Source: CAZFBR01 sp035353495 [NCBI: uncultured bacterium] (GTDB taxonomy: Bacteria; DAOPZR01). From it: a stretch of DNA of 9,428 nt. Within the stretch, counting starts at the first letter, position 1; each line of letters starts with the position of its first letter. This document shows positions 1 to 5,013 of this stretch, piece after piece. The notes beneath the pieces were generated by a model that searched no databases, had not been told where the DNA came from, and saw only the letters and a list, made by a program, of their open reading frames with translations. The position numbers and the translations under genes were made by a program. Where the stretch lies: assembly GCA_964517215.1 (NCBI GenBank), contig CAZFBR010000134.1, forward strand, positions 1-9,428, in the 5' to 3' direction.

Positions 1-410
1 TTAGAAGTTAGCAATCCGCCATAATTTTCGTAGTTGCCAGAATCGAATATTTTCATAACAATATGTCCATCGGTGTCAACCGCCACGGTTTGTCCGATGC
101 CCCCTGCGAGTCCCATCACCCATTCTGGCGTATCTGGACGACGAAACTCTGACCATGAGAAAAAAACAAATCGCAAATTTGGAAAAAGACACTTTACAGG
201 TTCTGATTTTATTTCAGTCCATGGGGTGAATGCTACATCCGCAATTCGACTGTTTGCGTAATTTTGATTGATAGTAGCTTTATACGCTTCAAGAACCGGG
301 TAAATCGGGTCCGAGTCGGAGATGACGAAAGCAGCATTACTATCCGCCTGCGCAGGAGCCCCACTGCAGAGTACGAAAGCCATTAGCATTATGCACTGAA
401 TCACCTTCAT
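1..410 (-). CDS. Secreted hypothetical protein, 3' end outside window (cassette gene 2)
   Basis: An open frame on the minus strand starts at ATG 410-408 and runs 136 codons to the window edge without a stop, so only the N-terminal part is visible. Residues 1-22 look like a Sec signal peptide: a Lys at position 2, a hydrophobic stretch (about IMLMAFVLC) and an Ala-Gln-Ala cleavage site before Asp-Ser-Asn. The mature part is mixed alpha/beta in appearance, with aromatic patches (FTPW, FVFFSWSEF) and a Gly-rich stretch near residue 100 (GLAGGIGQ). I do not recognise the family. The start follows an AGGGAG Shine-Dalgarno-like motif by 9 nt, and lies 15 nt after the GTTCGGC box of the attC at 426-490, which is typical of an integron cassette gene. 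Base composition is more AT-rich than the genes to the right. The signal peptide and placement are seen; the extracytoplasmic location is inferred. Confidence 0.72.
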   Translation of the reverse strand, partial: MKVIQCIMLMAFVLCSGAPAQADSNAAFVISDSDPIYPVLEAYKATINQNYANSRIADVAFTPWTEIKSEPVKCLFPNLRFVFFSWSEFRRPDTPEWVMGLAGGIGQTVAVDTDGHIVMKIFDSGNYENYGGLLTS

Positions 411-431
411 TAATATTTTCTCCCTGCCGAA
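1..431 (-). mobile_element. Integron-like gene cassette 2 (partial)
   Basis: This is the unit that would begin, on the minus strand, at the G^TT crossover point of the GTTCGGC box at 432-426 and continue past the left window edge. It carries the secreted protein gene with a 15-nt leader. Its own downstream attC is not in the window, so the cassette cannot be closed. The call rests on the attC upstream and on the short R-box-to-ATG distance, shared with the neighbouring cassette. Confidence 0.5.
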
Positions 432-490
432 CGATTAGCGCTCTGCGTTGAGCCGCGCCAGCGGCGAAGCGCAGAAGCGCGAAGTTCGGC
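426..490 (-). other. attC-like recombination site
   Basis: The 65-bp site is bounded by GCCGAAC and its exact complement GTTCGGC (426-432 and 484-490). Read on the plus strand, which is the bottom strand relative to the cassette genes, the inside folds as: an unpaired spacer (GATTA on one side, GAA on the other), paired GCGCT and CTGCG blocks, a small unpaired region, a GCCGC/GCGGC terminal stem and a 4-nt GCCA loop. The 3' arm carries two unmatched bases (an A splitting the paired blocks and a G after them), like the extrahelical bases that orient IntI on folded attC bottom strands. The site starts 3 nt after the stop of the 494-724 gene, as in known cassettes. The R box departs from the usual GTTRRRY by having C in the fourth position. 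A plain terminator is less likely: no T-run follows the stem on either strand. Confidence 0.72.
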
Positions 491-741
491 TGTTCATTTC
501 TTCATCGGCGGCAAATCTGTTTTTGCTTTTTCGATAAACTTTTCGATGACTTCGAGTGGAATATCTTTACGGAATAAGGATAGTGTCATCTTGTGGGTAT
601 CATCTGAATAGAATATTGCTGCGAATTCATTTCTTGTTTCTGAATCAATCAATTCAAGATACATCCCGTTCCGATCAACATCGCTTCCACGGATTGTCTG
701 AAAACCATTTGCAAGTTCAGTCATTATCTATCTCTGCCGAA
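432..741 (-). mobile_element. Integron-like gene cassette 1 (310 bp)
   Basis: The two minus-strand GTTCGGC boxes at 742-736 and 432-426 delimit a 310-bp unit, if cut at G^TT, containing one small gene and an attC at its 3' end. The gene starts 11 nt after the first box and stops 3 nt before the attC, so nearly the whole unit is gene plus recombination site. This compact layout is the hallmark of a mobile integron cassette. The weak point is that the site at its 5' side (736-742) has no visible attC hairpin and would have to be an attI-type site. Confidence 0.58.
494..724 (-). CDS. Small hypothetical protein, 76 aa (cassette gene 1)
   Basis: A complete small frame runs from ATG 724-722 to TGA 496-494. 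The protein is soluble-looking, with no signal peptide or membrane segment. The first two thirds alternate in a way that suggests beta strands (for example YLELID, EFAAIFYSDD, KMTLSLF), followed by an amphipathic helix near residues 57-70 (LEVIEKFIEKAKTDL) and a basic tail. I do not recognise a named family. The codon pattern and composition look like real coding sequence and differ from the GC-rich genes to the right. It is preceded by a weak purine-rich RBS (AGAGA) and by the promoter at 773-801, so it should be the first expressed gene of the array. Small alpha/beta cassette proteins are often of unknown function; a toxin, antitoxin or immunity role would be speculation. Confidence 0.75.
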   Translation of the reverse strand: MTELANGFQTIRGSDVDRNGMYLELIDSETRNEFAAIFYSDDTHKMTLSLFRKDIPLEVIEKFIEKAKTDLPPMKK

Positions 742-771
742 CATTCATATTCTACACATGTGTATAATAAC
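736..771 (-). other. attI-like first recombination site / R box
   Basis: The heptamer GTTCGGC (minus strand, 742-736) is identical to the R box of the attC at 426-490 and lies 11 nt upstream of the first cassette gene. Upstream of it there is no GC-rich hairpin and no facing GCCGAAC, so it is not an attC. It occupies the position where attI joins the first cassette. The segment upstream to 771 contains a 12-bp palindrome and an 18-bp element that recurs further right. Calling it attI is inference, because no integrase gene is seen to match it with. Confidence 0.45.
754..771. repeat. 18-bp direct repeat, copy 1, containing a palindrome
   Basis: The plus strand reads ACACATGTGTATAATAAC and matches 931-948 at 16 of 18 positions in the same orientation. 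The perfect palindrome TACACATGTGTA (753-764) overlaps this copy and falls about +3 to +14 from the predicted start of the leftward promoter, where an operator or an integrase/accessory binding site could sit. Confidence 0.6.
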
Positions 772-772
772 A

Positions 773-801
773 AGTATAGCATTGCATTGATTGAATGTCA
801 A
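773..801 (-). promoter_or_regulatory. Near-consensus sigma-70 promoter driving the cassette genes (Pc-like)
   Basis: On the minus strand there is a perfect -35 TTGACA (801-796), a 17-nt spacer and a -10 TATACT (778-773), one base from consensus. The predicted start is about position 766, giving a leader of roughly 42 nt to the ATG at 724. The promoter faces the 494-724 gene and the array behind it, and sits upstream of the R box at 736-742. That is the arrangement of an integron cassette promoter. The boxes are directly seen; promoter activity is inferred. Confidence 0.72.
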
Positions 802-808
802 CGGGATA

Positions 809-828
809 GGTAAAAACACCCATTTACC
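809..828. repeat. Inverted repeat between divergent -35 boxes
   Basis: GGTAAA (809-814) and TTTACC (823-828) form a 6-bp inverted repeat with an 8-nt loop. It lies 7 bp from the leftward -35 (796-801) and directly abuts the candidate rightward -35 (829-834). This placement suits an operator better than a terminator: the stem is short, not GC-rich, and lies upstream of promoters. Confidence 0.45.
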
Positions 829-858
829 GTAACATACAGGTGGATCACACGTTATAAT
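829..858 (+). promoter_or_regulatory. Possible divergent promoter reading right
   Basis: On the plus strand a perfect -10 TATAAT (853-858) is preceded after 18 nt by GTAACA (829-834; 4 of 6 matches to TTGACA). It is back to back with the leftward promoter at 773-801. No credible plus-strand gene follows: only an 11-codon frame (868-903) and then frames antisense to thiE. In integrons the integrase promoter is divergent from the cassette promoter, so this could be a relic of one, but the -35 is weak and the match may be chance. Confidence 0.3.
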
Positions 859-901
859 GTCGGGCTGATGGTGCAGCGTAAAAGGGAACGCGCGCACCGT
901 T

Positions 902-930
902 AGTATAAGACACCCGTACAGGGTTGTTAC
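902..930 (-). promoter_or_regulatory. Possible second leftward promoter (weak)
   Basis: On the minus strand GTAACA (930-925, 4 of 6 matches to TTGACA) is followed after 17 nt by TATACT (907-902), the same -10 as the stronger promoter at 773-801. It would transcribe the same way, through the gene-free region into the cassettes. Weak -35, low confidence. Confidence 0.25.
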
Positions 931-948
931 ACACATGTGGGTAATAAC
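931..948. repeat. 18-bp direct repeat, copy 2
   Basis: The plus strand reads ACACATGTGGGTAATAAC, 16 of 18 identical to 754-771. At the same 18-bp offset to the left it has CCCGTAC (913-919) where copy 1 has the R box GCCGAAC (736-742). The two regions may therefore be diverged copies of a longer 36-bp site (25 of 36 positions identical by eye). Confidence 0.5.
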
Positions 949-1129
949 TTTAAGAGACATCGGGACCAAAGGAACGGATGCGGCGGGGATTTTTTCCATG
1001 GCGACATGTCGACACCAAAACTGCAGGCCAAATCGCTGTATTCTTGCGGCAGTGCTCAATGCTACACGCCAGAAACAGCACCTGCGGGAACTACAGCGGT
1101 TGCCCAATGAATTCAAGCATACCAGGATG

Positions 1130-1153
1130 TCGCGACAGGTAGAACCGTCGCGA
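1130..1153 (-). terminator. Hairpin just downstream of thiE (possible terminator)
   Basis: TCGCGAC (1130-1136) and GTCGCGA (1147-1153) form a perfect 7-bp GC-rich stem with a 10-nt loop, starting 15 nt past the thiE stop. No run of T follows on the minus strand, so it is not a classic intrinsic terminator. It could be a 3'-end stabilising hairpin or part of a factor-dependent end. Confidence 0.35.
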
Positions 1154-1168
1154 ATTATCGTTGCGCGA

Positions 1169-1792
1169 TTACTTTTTCAGCAACGCGGCGAATTTCTCCG
1201 TCACCTTGGCGGGATCGTCCGCCGCCATCAGCGCGGTGCAAAGCGCCAGGCGCGTGGCGCCGGCAGCAATGACTTCCGCCACATTCTTCTCGTTGATCCC
1301 GCCGGCGGCAAACCAGGGAATGGTAATCGCCTTGGCGATTTCCCGCACCATGGCCAGACCGCCGGGCGCATCGGGGAAATGCTCGTCGCGGGTCGGAAAA
1401 ACCGGGCCGACCATCAGGTAATCCGCGCCCTGCGCCACTGCTTTCGTCGCCTGCGCCAGCGAATGCACCGCGCAGCCGACCAGCAGCCCCTCGCCCAGCT
1501 GGCGCGCATCGGCGACTGACATATCCTTCTGGCCAAGCTGAAATCCGTCCGCCCCGCAGGTGATGGCCAGGTCGAACCAGTCATTCACCACCAGGGCAAT
1601 GCCGCGCGGCCGGGTGAGATAGAGCAGGTCGTTGATTTCCTCGCGCCGGGCGTAGTCCGAACGCCCCTTTTCGCGGTACTGCACCATGTCCGCGCCGCCG
1701 CGCAGCGCGGCCGTCACCGTCGGCAGCAGCCCGCGCTTCTGCGCCTGCACCCCGTCGGTGATCACCATCAGTTTTCCGATTTTTGCCGTCAT
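1169..1792 (-). CDS. thiE: Thiamine-phosphate synthase-like protein (ThiE family)
   Basis: The family joins the thiazole phosphate and the pyrimidine pyrophosphate of thiamine to give thiamine monophosphate in the cytoplasm. The 207-aa product has the usual length and TIM-barrel motif order: ADMVQYREK (residues 34-42), VNDWFDLA (69-76), ADGFQLGQKD (81-90), VGCAVHS (105-111), DYLMVGPVFPT (124-134) and AAGGIN (162-167). The start at ATG 1792 is chosen because the barrel begins there (KLMVITD) and a GGAGGA RBS lies 9 nt upstream; a longer in-frame extension is basic and unlike the family. Several usual active-site positions differ: NDW instead of NDR, CAVHS instead of VSxH, and TRDEHFPD where TxTK is common. 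It may thus be a divergent ThiE or a TenI-like relative. It follows the inhibitor gene by 22 bp and is the last gene of the unit; no other thi gene is present. Confidence 0.85.
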   Translation of the reverse strand: MTAKIGKLMVITDGVQAQKRGLLPTVTAALRGGADMVQYREKGRSDYARREEINDLLYLTRPRGIALVVNDWFDLAITCGADGFQLGQKDMSVADARQLGEGLLVGCAVHSLAQATKAVAQGADYLMVGPVFPTRDEHFPDAPGGLAMVREIAKAITIPWFAAGGINEKNVAEVIAAGATRLALCTALMAADDPAKVTEKFAALLKK

Positions 1793-1814
1793 TGTCGTTT
1801 TTCCTCCGCCGCAA

Positions 1815-2195
1815 TCAGGGCACGATTTCGACCAGTACGGTCTGACGCTGCACCGGTTCCACGCCCGTTTCCCATGGCCGCACATAGGCGAAATCGAGGA
1901 AGACCGTGCCCGGCGCGATCGCCGCAAACCGCCAGGTCTCCGTACCGCCGCCGCCAATCCGGCCCGGCGTTGCGGCGACAAAATCACGCGCCACAAACCG
2001 CACCAGTGCCGACGCCGGCGACACCAGCTGCCACTGATACCCCGTGGTCGGATTGGCCGCCAGCGTCACCGTCACCGATTCACCGACACGCGCCGGCAGC
2101 ACCTGCTCGTCGCCGCGCGGCTGGCGCACCTGCTCGCGCGCGCATCCCGCCAGCAGCACCGGCAGCATCAGCATGATCAGCATCGTCCGTCGCAT
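1815..2195 (-). CDS. Chagasin-type (I42) cysteine protease inhibitor, lipoprotein
   Basis: The 126-aa product has the three hallmark loops of the chagasin/ICP (MEROPS I42) family, in order: NPTTGYQW (residues 48-55), a Gly-rich GGGGTETWRF (81-90) and YVRPWE (104-109). In characterised members these loops form a wedge that blocks papain-like (C1) protease active sites. The N-terminus is a lipoprotein signal: MRRTM, a hydrophobic core and the lipobox LLAGC with Cys18, so the mature protein should be membrane-anchored in the envelope. ATG 2195 is chosen because it starts the signal peptide and has GGGGAG 6 nt upstream; the frame runs further upstream but without sense. The gene lies 77 bp after the acyltransferase gene and 22 bp before thiE. 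No target protease is encoded in the window, so a role against the cell's own or foreign proteases is open. Confidence 0.88.
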   Translation of the reverse strand: MRRTMLIMLMLPVLLAGCAREQVRQPRGDEQVLPARVGESVTVTLAANPTTGYQWQLVSPASALVRFVARDFVAATPGRIGGGGTETWRFAAIAPGTVFLDFAYVRPWETGVEPVQRQTVLVEIVP

Positions 2196-2272
2196 ACACT
2201 GCTCCCCGGGTTCAGCGCCACCCACTACCATATAGCATATCTCCCCGGCCGTCTGCCACGGGAAAAGAGCAC

Positions 2273-3847
2273 TCAGCCACCAGCATCCGGCCGGGTCTTC
2301 CAGCGGTTGTGCGCCCAAAACCACTGGTCCGGATAGCGCGCAATGAACTTTTCATAGACGCGATTGTACTGCGCGGTATTGGCCGCAATGTCGTCCTGAT
2401 CCGCCGTGGCGGGCAACCAGGGGAGCGGCCCCTCGATATCAACCACATGCGTGCCGTCGGCTTCCCGATGCACGAACATCGGCAGCACCGCGCACCCGGT
2501 GCGTTTCGCCAGTTCCGCAACAATCGCGTAGGTCGAGGCGGGACGGCCGAAGAGCGGCACAAAGATCCCCTTGTGCCCCGCATTGACGTCGATCAATATC
2601 GCCACGCCCTCGTTGCGGCGCAGCGCCGCGAGGATATTGCGCCCCGCTTCGTCCTTGTCGATCATGCGCATCCCAACGGAGGCCCGCACCTCCTGCAGCA
2701 CCCGCTCCAGCGCCGGCGCGCCCGCCACCCGGGCCAGGGTGACAAACCGATGCCCGCGCGCGGTGATCACCGCGCCCAGCAGTTCAAAATTGCCCAGATG
2801 CCCGGTCAGGATGATGTAGCCCTTCCCCGCCCGCACCGCGTCGTGGATATGCTGCTCGACGGTAAACGGCACTTTGATCGCCGCGCCTGAGTTGACATAC
2901 TTTTTGAGCCGGACAAATTCGACCAGCGAGCGGCCATAGTGGGCGAAATTGCGGCGGATCATTGCGCGCGCGTCCGCAGCGCCGACCGCCGGCAGCGCCC
3001 GGCGCAGGTTCTCCTCCGCCAGCACCCGGTGCCGGCGGTCGAGACGGCAGACCAGCCGGCCCAGCCATTCGCCTGACCGGAGCGCCGCGGCCGCCGGCAG
3101 CATCCGCCACACCGTCGCTGCCAGGCGCAGCAGCAGCGCCCCCGCACGATTCTTCCATGGTTCGCCCGGCAGCGATTTTTCCGCTTCCGCGGTCAGGTCG
3201 TTCAGCGCCTGCTCCAGCCGCAGGCGGTACTCCTCCTCCTGCTCCGGCGTCACTCCCCGCGGCACGGTAAACGGCTGGCCAAGCCGCACGTGGAACTTCG
3301 ACCACGGGAAGGGGACCCGGAACCGGTCCCAGCTCTTGAGCCGCCGGCAGGGCGCCGCCACTGCGGCCATGGTGACGATCGGCGCGCCGGTCATGGCGGC
3401 GACGCGGATGATCCCGCCCTGCACGCGCTCACGCGGCCCGCGCGGCCCGTCGGGCGTAAACGCGACCGTCGCCCGCTCCTGCTTCAGCAGCTTCAGCACC
3501 GTCGCCGCCACCTTGGCGGAATCGCGATTGCTGGAGCCGCGCGCGGTGCGAAACCCGCGCGCCTCAACCAGCCGGGCGATGATCTCCCCGTCGCGATGCG
3601 GCGAAATGAGCACGACTATGCCCTGCTGGCGATAGTGGACCGCCAGCGGGATCATCTGCGCGTGCCAGAAGGCAAGGATCACGCCGCGCCCTTCGGCCCG
3701 CGCCGCTTCCAGATACTCCGGAAAATAGCTGTCGCGGTCCACCCGCGTTTCCAGCGCGCGCAAATACCAGGCGCCGGCGCGTTCCGCCAGCGCCAGCAGC
3801 AGCCGGTCCTTCAGCTTGCGCTGCGGTGCCAACCCGGTACCCGTCAT
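2273..3847 (-). CDS. Two-domain acyltransferase: DUF374 fused to LpxL/HtrB-type lipid A acyltransferase
   Basis: The 524-aa protein joins two acyltransferase families usually encoded separately. Residues about 10-220 match DUF374 (lysophospholipid acyltransferase-like): WHAQ (61-64), SPHRDGE (82-88), RGSSNRDS (103-110) and FTPDGPRGPRE (130-140). Residues about 235-520 match the LpxL/LpxM lipid A acyltransferases: the N-terminal AEENLRRALP stretch (277-286), the catalytic HX4E motif HLGNFE (350-355), ILIDVNAGHKGIFVPLFG (417-434) and the C-terminal QWFWAHNRWKTRP (508-520). In LpxL enzymes the HX4D/E pair catalyses secondary acylation of lipid A at the inner face of the inner membrane. Both domains look intact, joined by a Glu-rich linker (202-224). 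No strong N-terminal membrane anchor is seen. The gene starts 6 bp after the heptosyltransferase stop, so the two are probably translated from one mRNA and act in LPS assembly. The acyl donor and acceptor are not predictable. Confidence 0.88.
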   Translation of the reverse strand: MTGTGLAPQRKLKDRLLLALAERAGAWYLRALETRVDRDSYFPEYLEAARAEGRGVILAFWHAQMIPLAVHYRQQGIVVLISPHRDGEIIARLVEARGFRTARGSSNRDSAKVAATVLKLLKQERATVAFTPDGPRGPRERVQGGIIRVAAMTGAPIVTMAAVAAPCRRLKSWDRFRVPFPWSKFHVRLGQPFTVPRGVTPEQEEEYRLRLEQALNDLTAEAEKSLPGEPWKNRAGALLLRLAATVWRMLPAAAALRSGEWLGRLVCRLDRRHRVLAEENLRRALPAVGAADARAMIRRNFAHYGRSLVEFVRLKKYVNSGAAIKVPFTVEQHIHDAVRAGKGYIILTGHLGNFELLGAVITARGHRFVTLARVAGAPALERVLQEVRASVGMRMIDKDEAGRNILAALRRNEGVAILIDVNAGHKGIFVPLFGRPASTYAIVAELAKRTGCAVLPMFVHREADGTHVVDIEGPLPWLPATADQDDIAANTAQYNRVYEKFIARYPDQWFWAHNRWKTRPDAGG

Positions 3848-3853
3848 GGCCTC

Positions 3854-5002
3854 TCAGCGGCCGGCGGCACGCGCGGCCAGCACCCGGTCGAGCGCGGCCA
3901 GCACCCGGTCCGGCGGCAGTTCCTGCATGCATGACACCGGCTGCGGACAGGCGGCGCGATAGCAGGGCGCACAGTCGCGCGCGGCAACAATCTTCTCGCC
4001 GTACCCGAACAGGTCAAGTTCAGCCGCCGACGTCGGGCCGATCAGCGCCACCACCGGCACATGCCGCGCCACCGCAATATGCAGCGCCAGCGTGTCGCCG
4101 GTTACCACCGCCGCGCATCCGTCAATATACCCGATCAAATCGCGCAGGTTGTCCTGGGTGGCGGCAATCACCGCGCGTCCGTCGGTCACCTCACTGATCG
4201 CCTCGTTGCGCGCGCGCTCGTCGGTCCCGCCCAAGAGCAGCACGTGGCGGCCGCGCCGGATCAGCTCGCGCGCCAGGGTAATGAAATTCTCCTGCGACCA
4301 TGACTTGGCGGCGTAGACCCGCCCGCAGCCGGTGTTCAAGCCGACCACCGGGCCGTCGCCAAACCACGCCTGCAGCCGCCCGTGCGCGCGAGCGCGTTCC
4401 GTGTCGGACAGTTCAACCACGAACTCTTCTCCGCGGTAGGGAAATTCCGCCATTTCGAAGATAATCTCCGGATAGGACTTGCGGTTGCCGCGGAATTTCA
4501 ACTCGTCATCCACCCCCAAACGCAGCGCGTAGGCCGAGGCGGGATTGAACACCGTCAGCGACCCGCTTTCGGTCATGGCAAACCCGCGCTTGTCGGTGGC
4601 GCGCACATTCATCGCCATGCCCAGCGCCCCCGGTTCCTTGTCCAGCGACAGCAGCAGGTCGAACGACTGCGGCAGCAGCGCCGCCACCCCCAGCGCATCA
4701 AAGGCATAGACGCGGTCAAGCAGCGAATTGTGCTGCAGCAGCGGCAGCGATTCCGGCGCGGTCAGCCATGAAATCTGCGCGTCGGGCCATTCCGCCCGCA
4801 AGGCGCGCAGAATGGGGGTAGTGCGCAGATTGTCACCGCGCGCCCCCCACTTGATGATCAGAATGCGCCGTTCGATCTTGCGGTACTCCGCGCAGCCCGC
4901 GCAGTTCCCGCCCGCGGCGCACGACTTGTCCCCGCGATACCAGCGGCAGTCATACCGGTACAGCCGTTCCACCAGATGGTGGCCGGATTCAGTCGTCATC
5001 AT
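3854..5002 (-). CDS. ADP-heptose:LPS heptosyltransferase-like protein (GT family 9)
   Basis: The 382-aa product has the GT9 layout: an N-terminal Rossmann start IKWGARGDNLRTTPILRAL with Asp57 where the WaaC catalytic base lies, then in the C-terminal half VVGLNTGCG (219-227), KSWSQENF (233-240), HVLLLGGTDE (253-262) and TGDTLALHIAVA (301-312), the donor-binding region. The role is transfer of a heptose or similar sugar onto the LPS core in the cytoplasm. The N-terminus carries four Cys (19, 28, 34, 37; C-x8-C-x5-C-x2-C) and the C-terminus another four (344, 347, 352, 358), spacings that suggest metal or disulfide sites and recur in GT9 subfamilies. Three consecutive ATGs (5005, 5002, 4999) could start it; the GGAGG at 5013-5009 is spaced 3, 6 and 9 nt from them, favouring 5002 or 4999. 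It overlaps the response regulator and lies 6 bp before the acyltransferase. Confidence 0.87.
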   Translation of the reverse strand: MMTTESGHHLVERLYRYDCRWYRGDKSCAAGGNCAGCAEYRKIERRILIIKWGARGDNLRTTPILRALRAEWPDAQISWLTAPESLPLLQHNSLLDRVYAFDALGVAALLPQSFDLLLSLDKEPGALGMAMNVRATDKRGFAMTESGSLTVFNPASAYALRLGVDDELKFRGNRKSYPEIIFEMAEFPYRGEEFVVELSDTERARAHGRLQAWFGDGPVVGLNTGCGRVYAAKSWSQENFITLARELIRRGRHVLLLGGTDERARNEAISEVTDGRAVIAATQDNLRDLIGYIDGCAAVVTGDTLALHIAVARHVPVVALIGPTSAAELDLFGYGEKIVAARDCAPCYRAACPQPVSCMQELPPDRVLAALDRVLAARAAGR

Positions 5003-5013
5003 CATCGTCCTCC
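4989..5013 (-). promoter_or_regulatory. Overlapping translation start: RBS and triple ATG inside the upstream gene
   Basis: On the minus strand GGAGG (5013-5009) is followed by ACG and three ATGs in a row (5005, 5002, 4999) for the heptosyltransferase. The same bases, read one frame over, encode the Glu and six Asp that end the response regulator, before its TGA (4991-4989). The two genes therefore overlap by about 11-17 bp and are probably translationally coupled. Confidence 0.75.

Larger units (their letters stand above)
743..1168. other. Gene-free junction region
   Basis: About 425 bp lie between the first cassette and the thiE stop. They hold the promoter candidates, the inverted repeat at 809-828, two copies of an 18-bp element and a hairpin close to thiE. 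Minus- and plus-strand frames exist here (for example 745-1116 minus), but they lack an RBS and coding-like composition, and none resembles a tyrosine recombinase. Composition shifts from GC-rich on the right to more AT-rich on the left, marking the border between the operon and the array. Confidence 0.6.

Noticed and set aside
426-490. The GC-rich hairpin as an intrinsic terminator
   Set aside because: No T-run follows on either strand, and the matching outer heptamers, unpaired spacers and recurrence of the heptamer at 736-742 fit attC better.
868-903. 11-codon plus-strand frame after the possible rightward promoter
   Set aside because: There is no Shine-Dalgarno sequence and it is too short to distinguish from chance; a leader peptide is conceivable but nothing downstream needs one.
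743-919. A complete ORF-less cassette between the two R-box-like heptamers
   Set aside because: It would need an attC hairpin next to 742, and no facing GCCGAAC or GC-rich stem is present there; kept only as a question in the repeat finding.
745-1116. Minus-strand frame of 123 codons in the gene-free junction
   Set aside because: No convincing RBS, Cys-rich irregular composition, no recognisable motif, and it overlaps the promoters and repeats. It shows no recombinase catalytic pattern (R..HxxR..Y), so it is not an integrase remnant that I can support.
935-1519. Plus-strand frame of 194 codons running into thiE
   Set aside because: Most of it is antisense to thiE, with Arg/His/Gln-rich content typical of the shadow frame of a GC-rich gene; it does not resemble a tyrosine recombinase.
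2196-2272. A promoter in the 77-bp gap before the inhibitor gene
   Set aside because: TATGCT/CTATAT-like -10 matches exist on the minus strand, but no acceptable -35 lies 16-18 nt upstream, so I did not call it.
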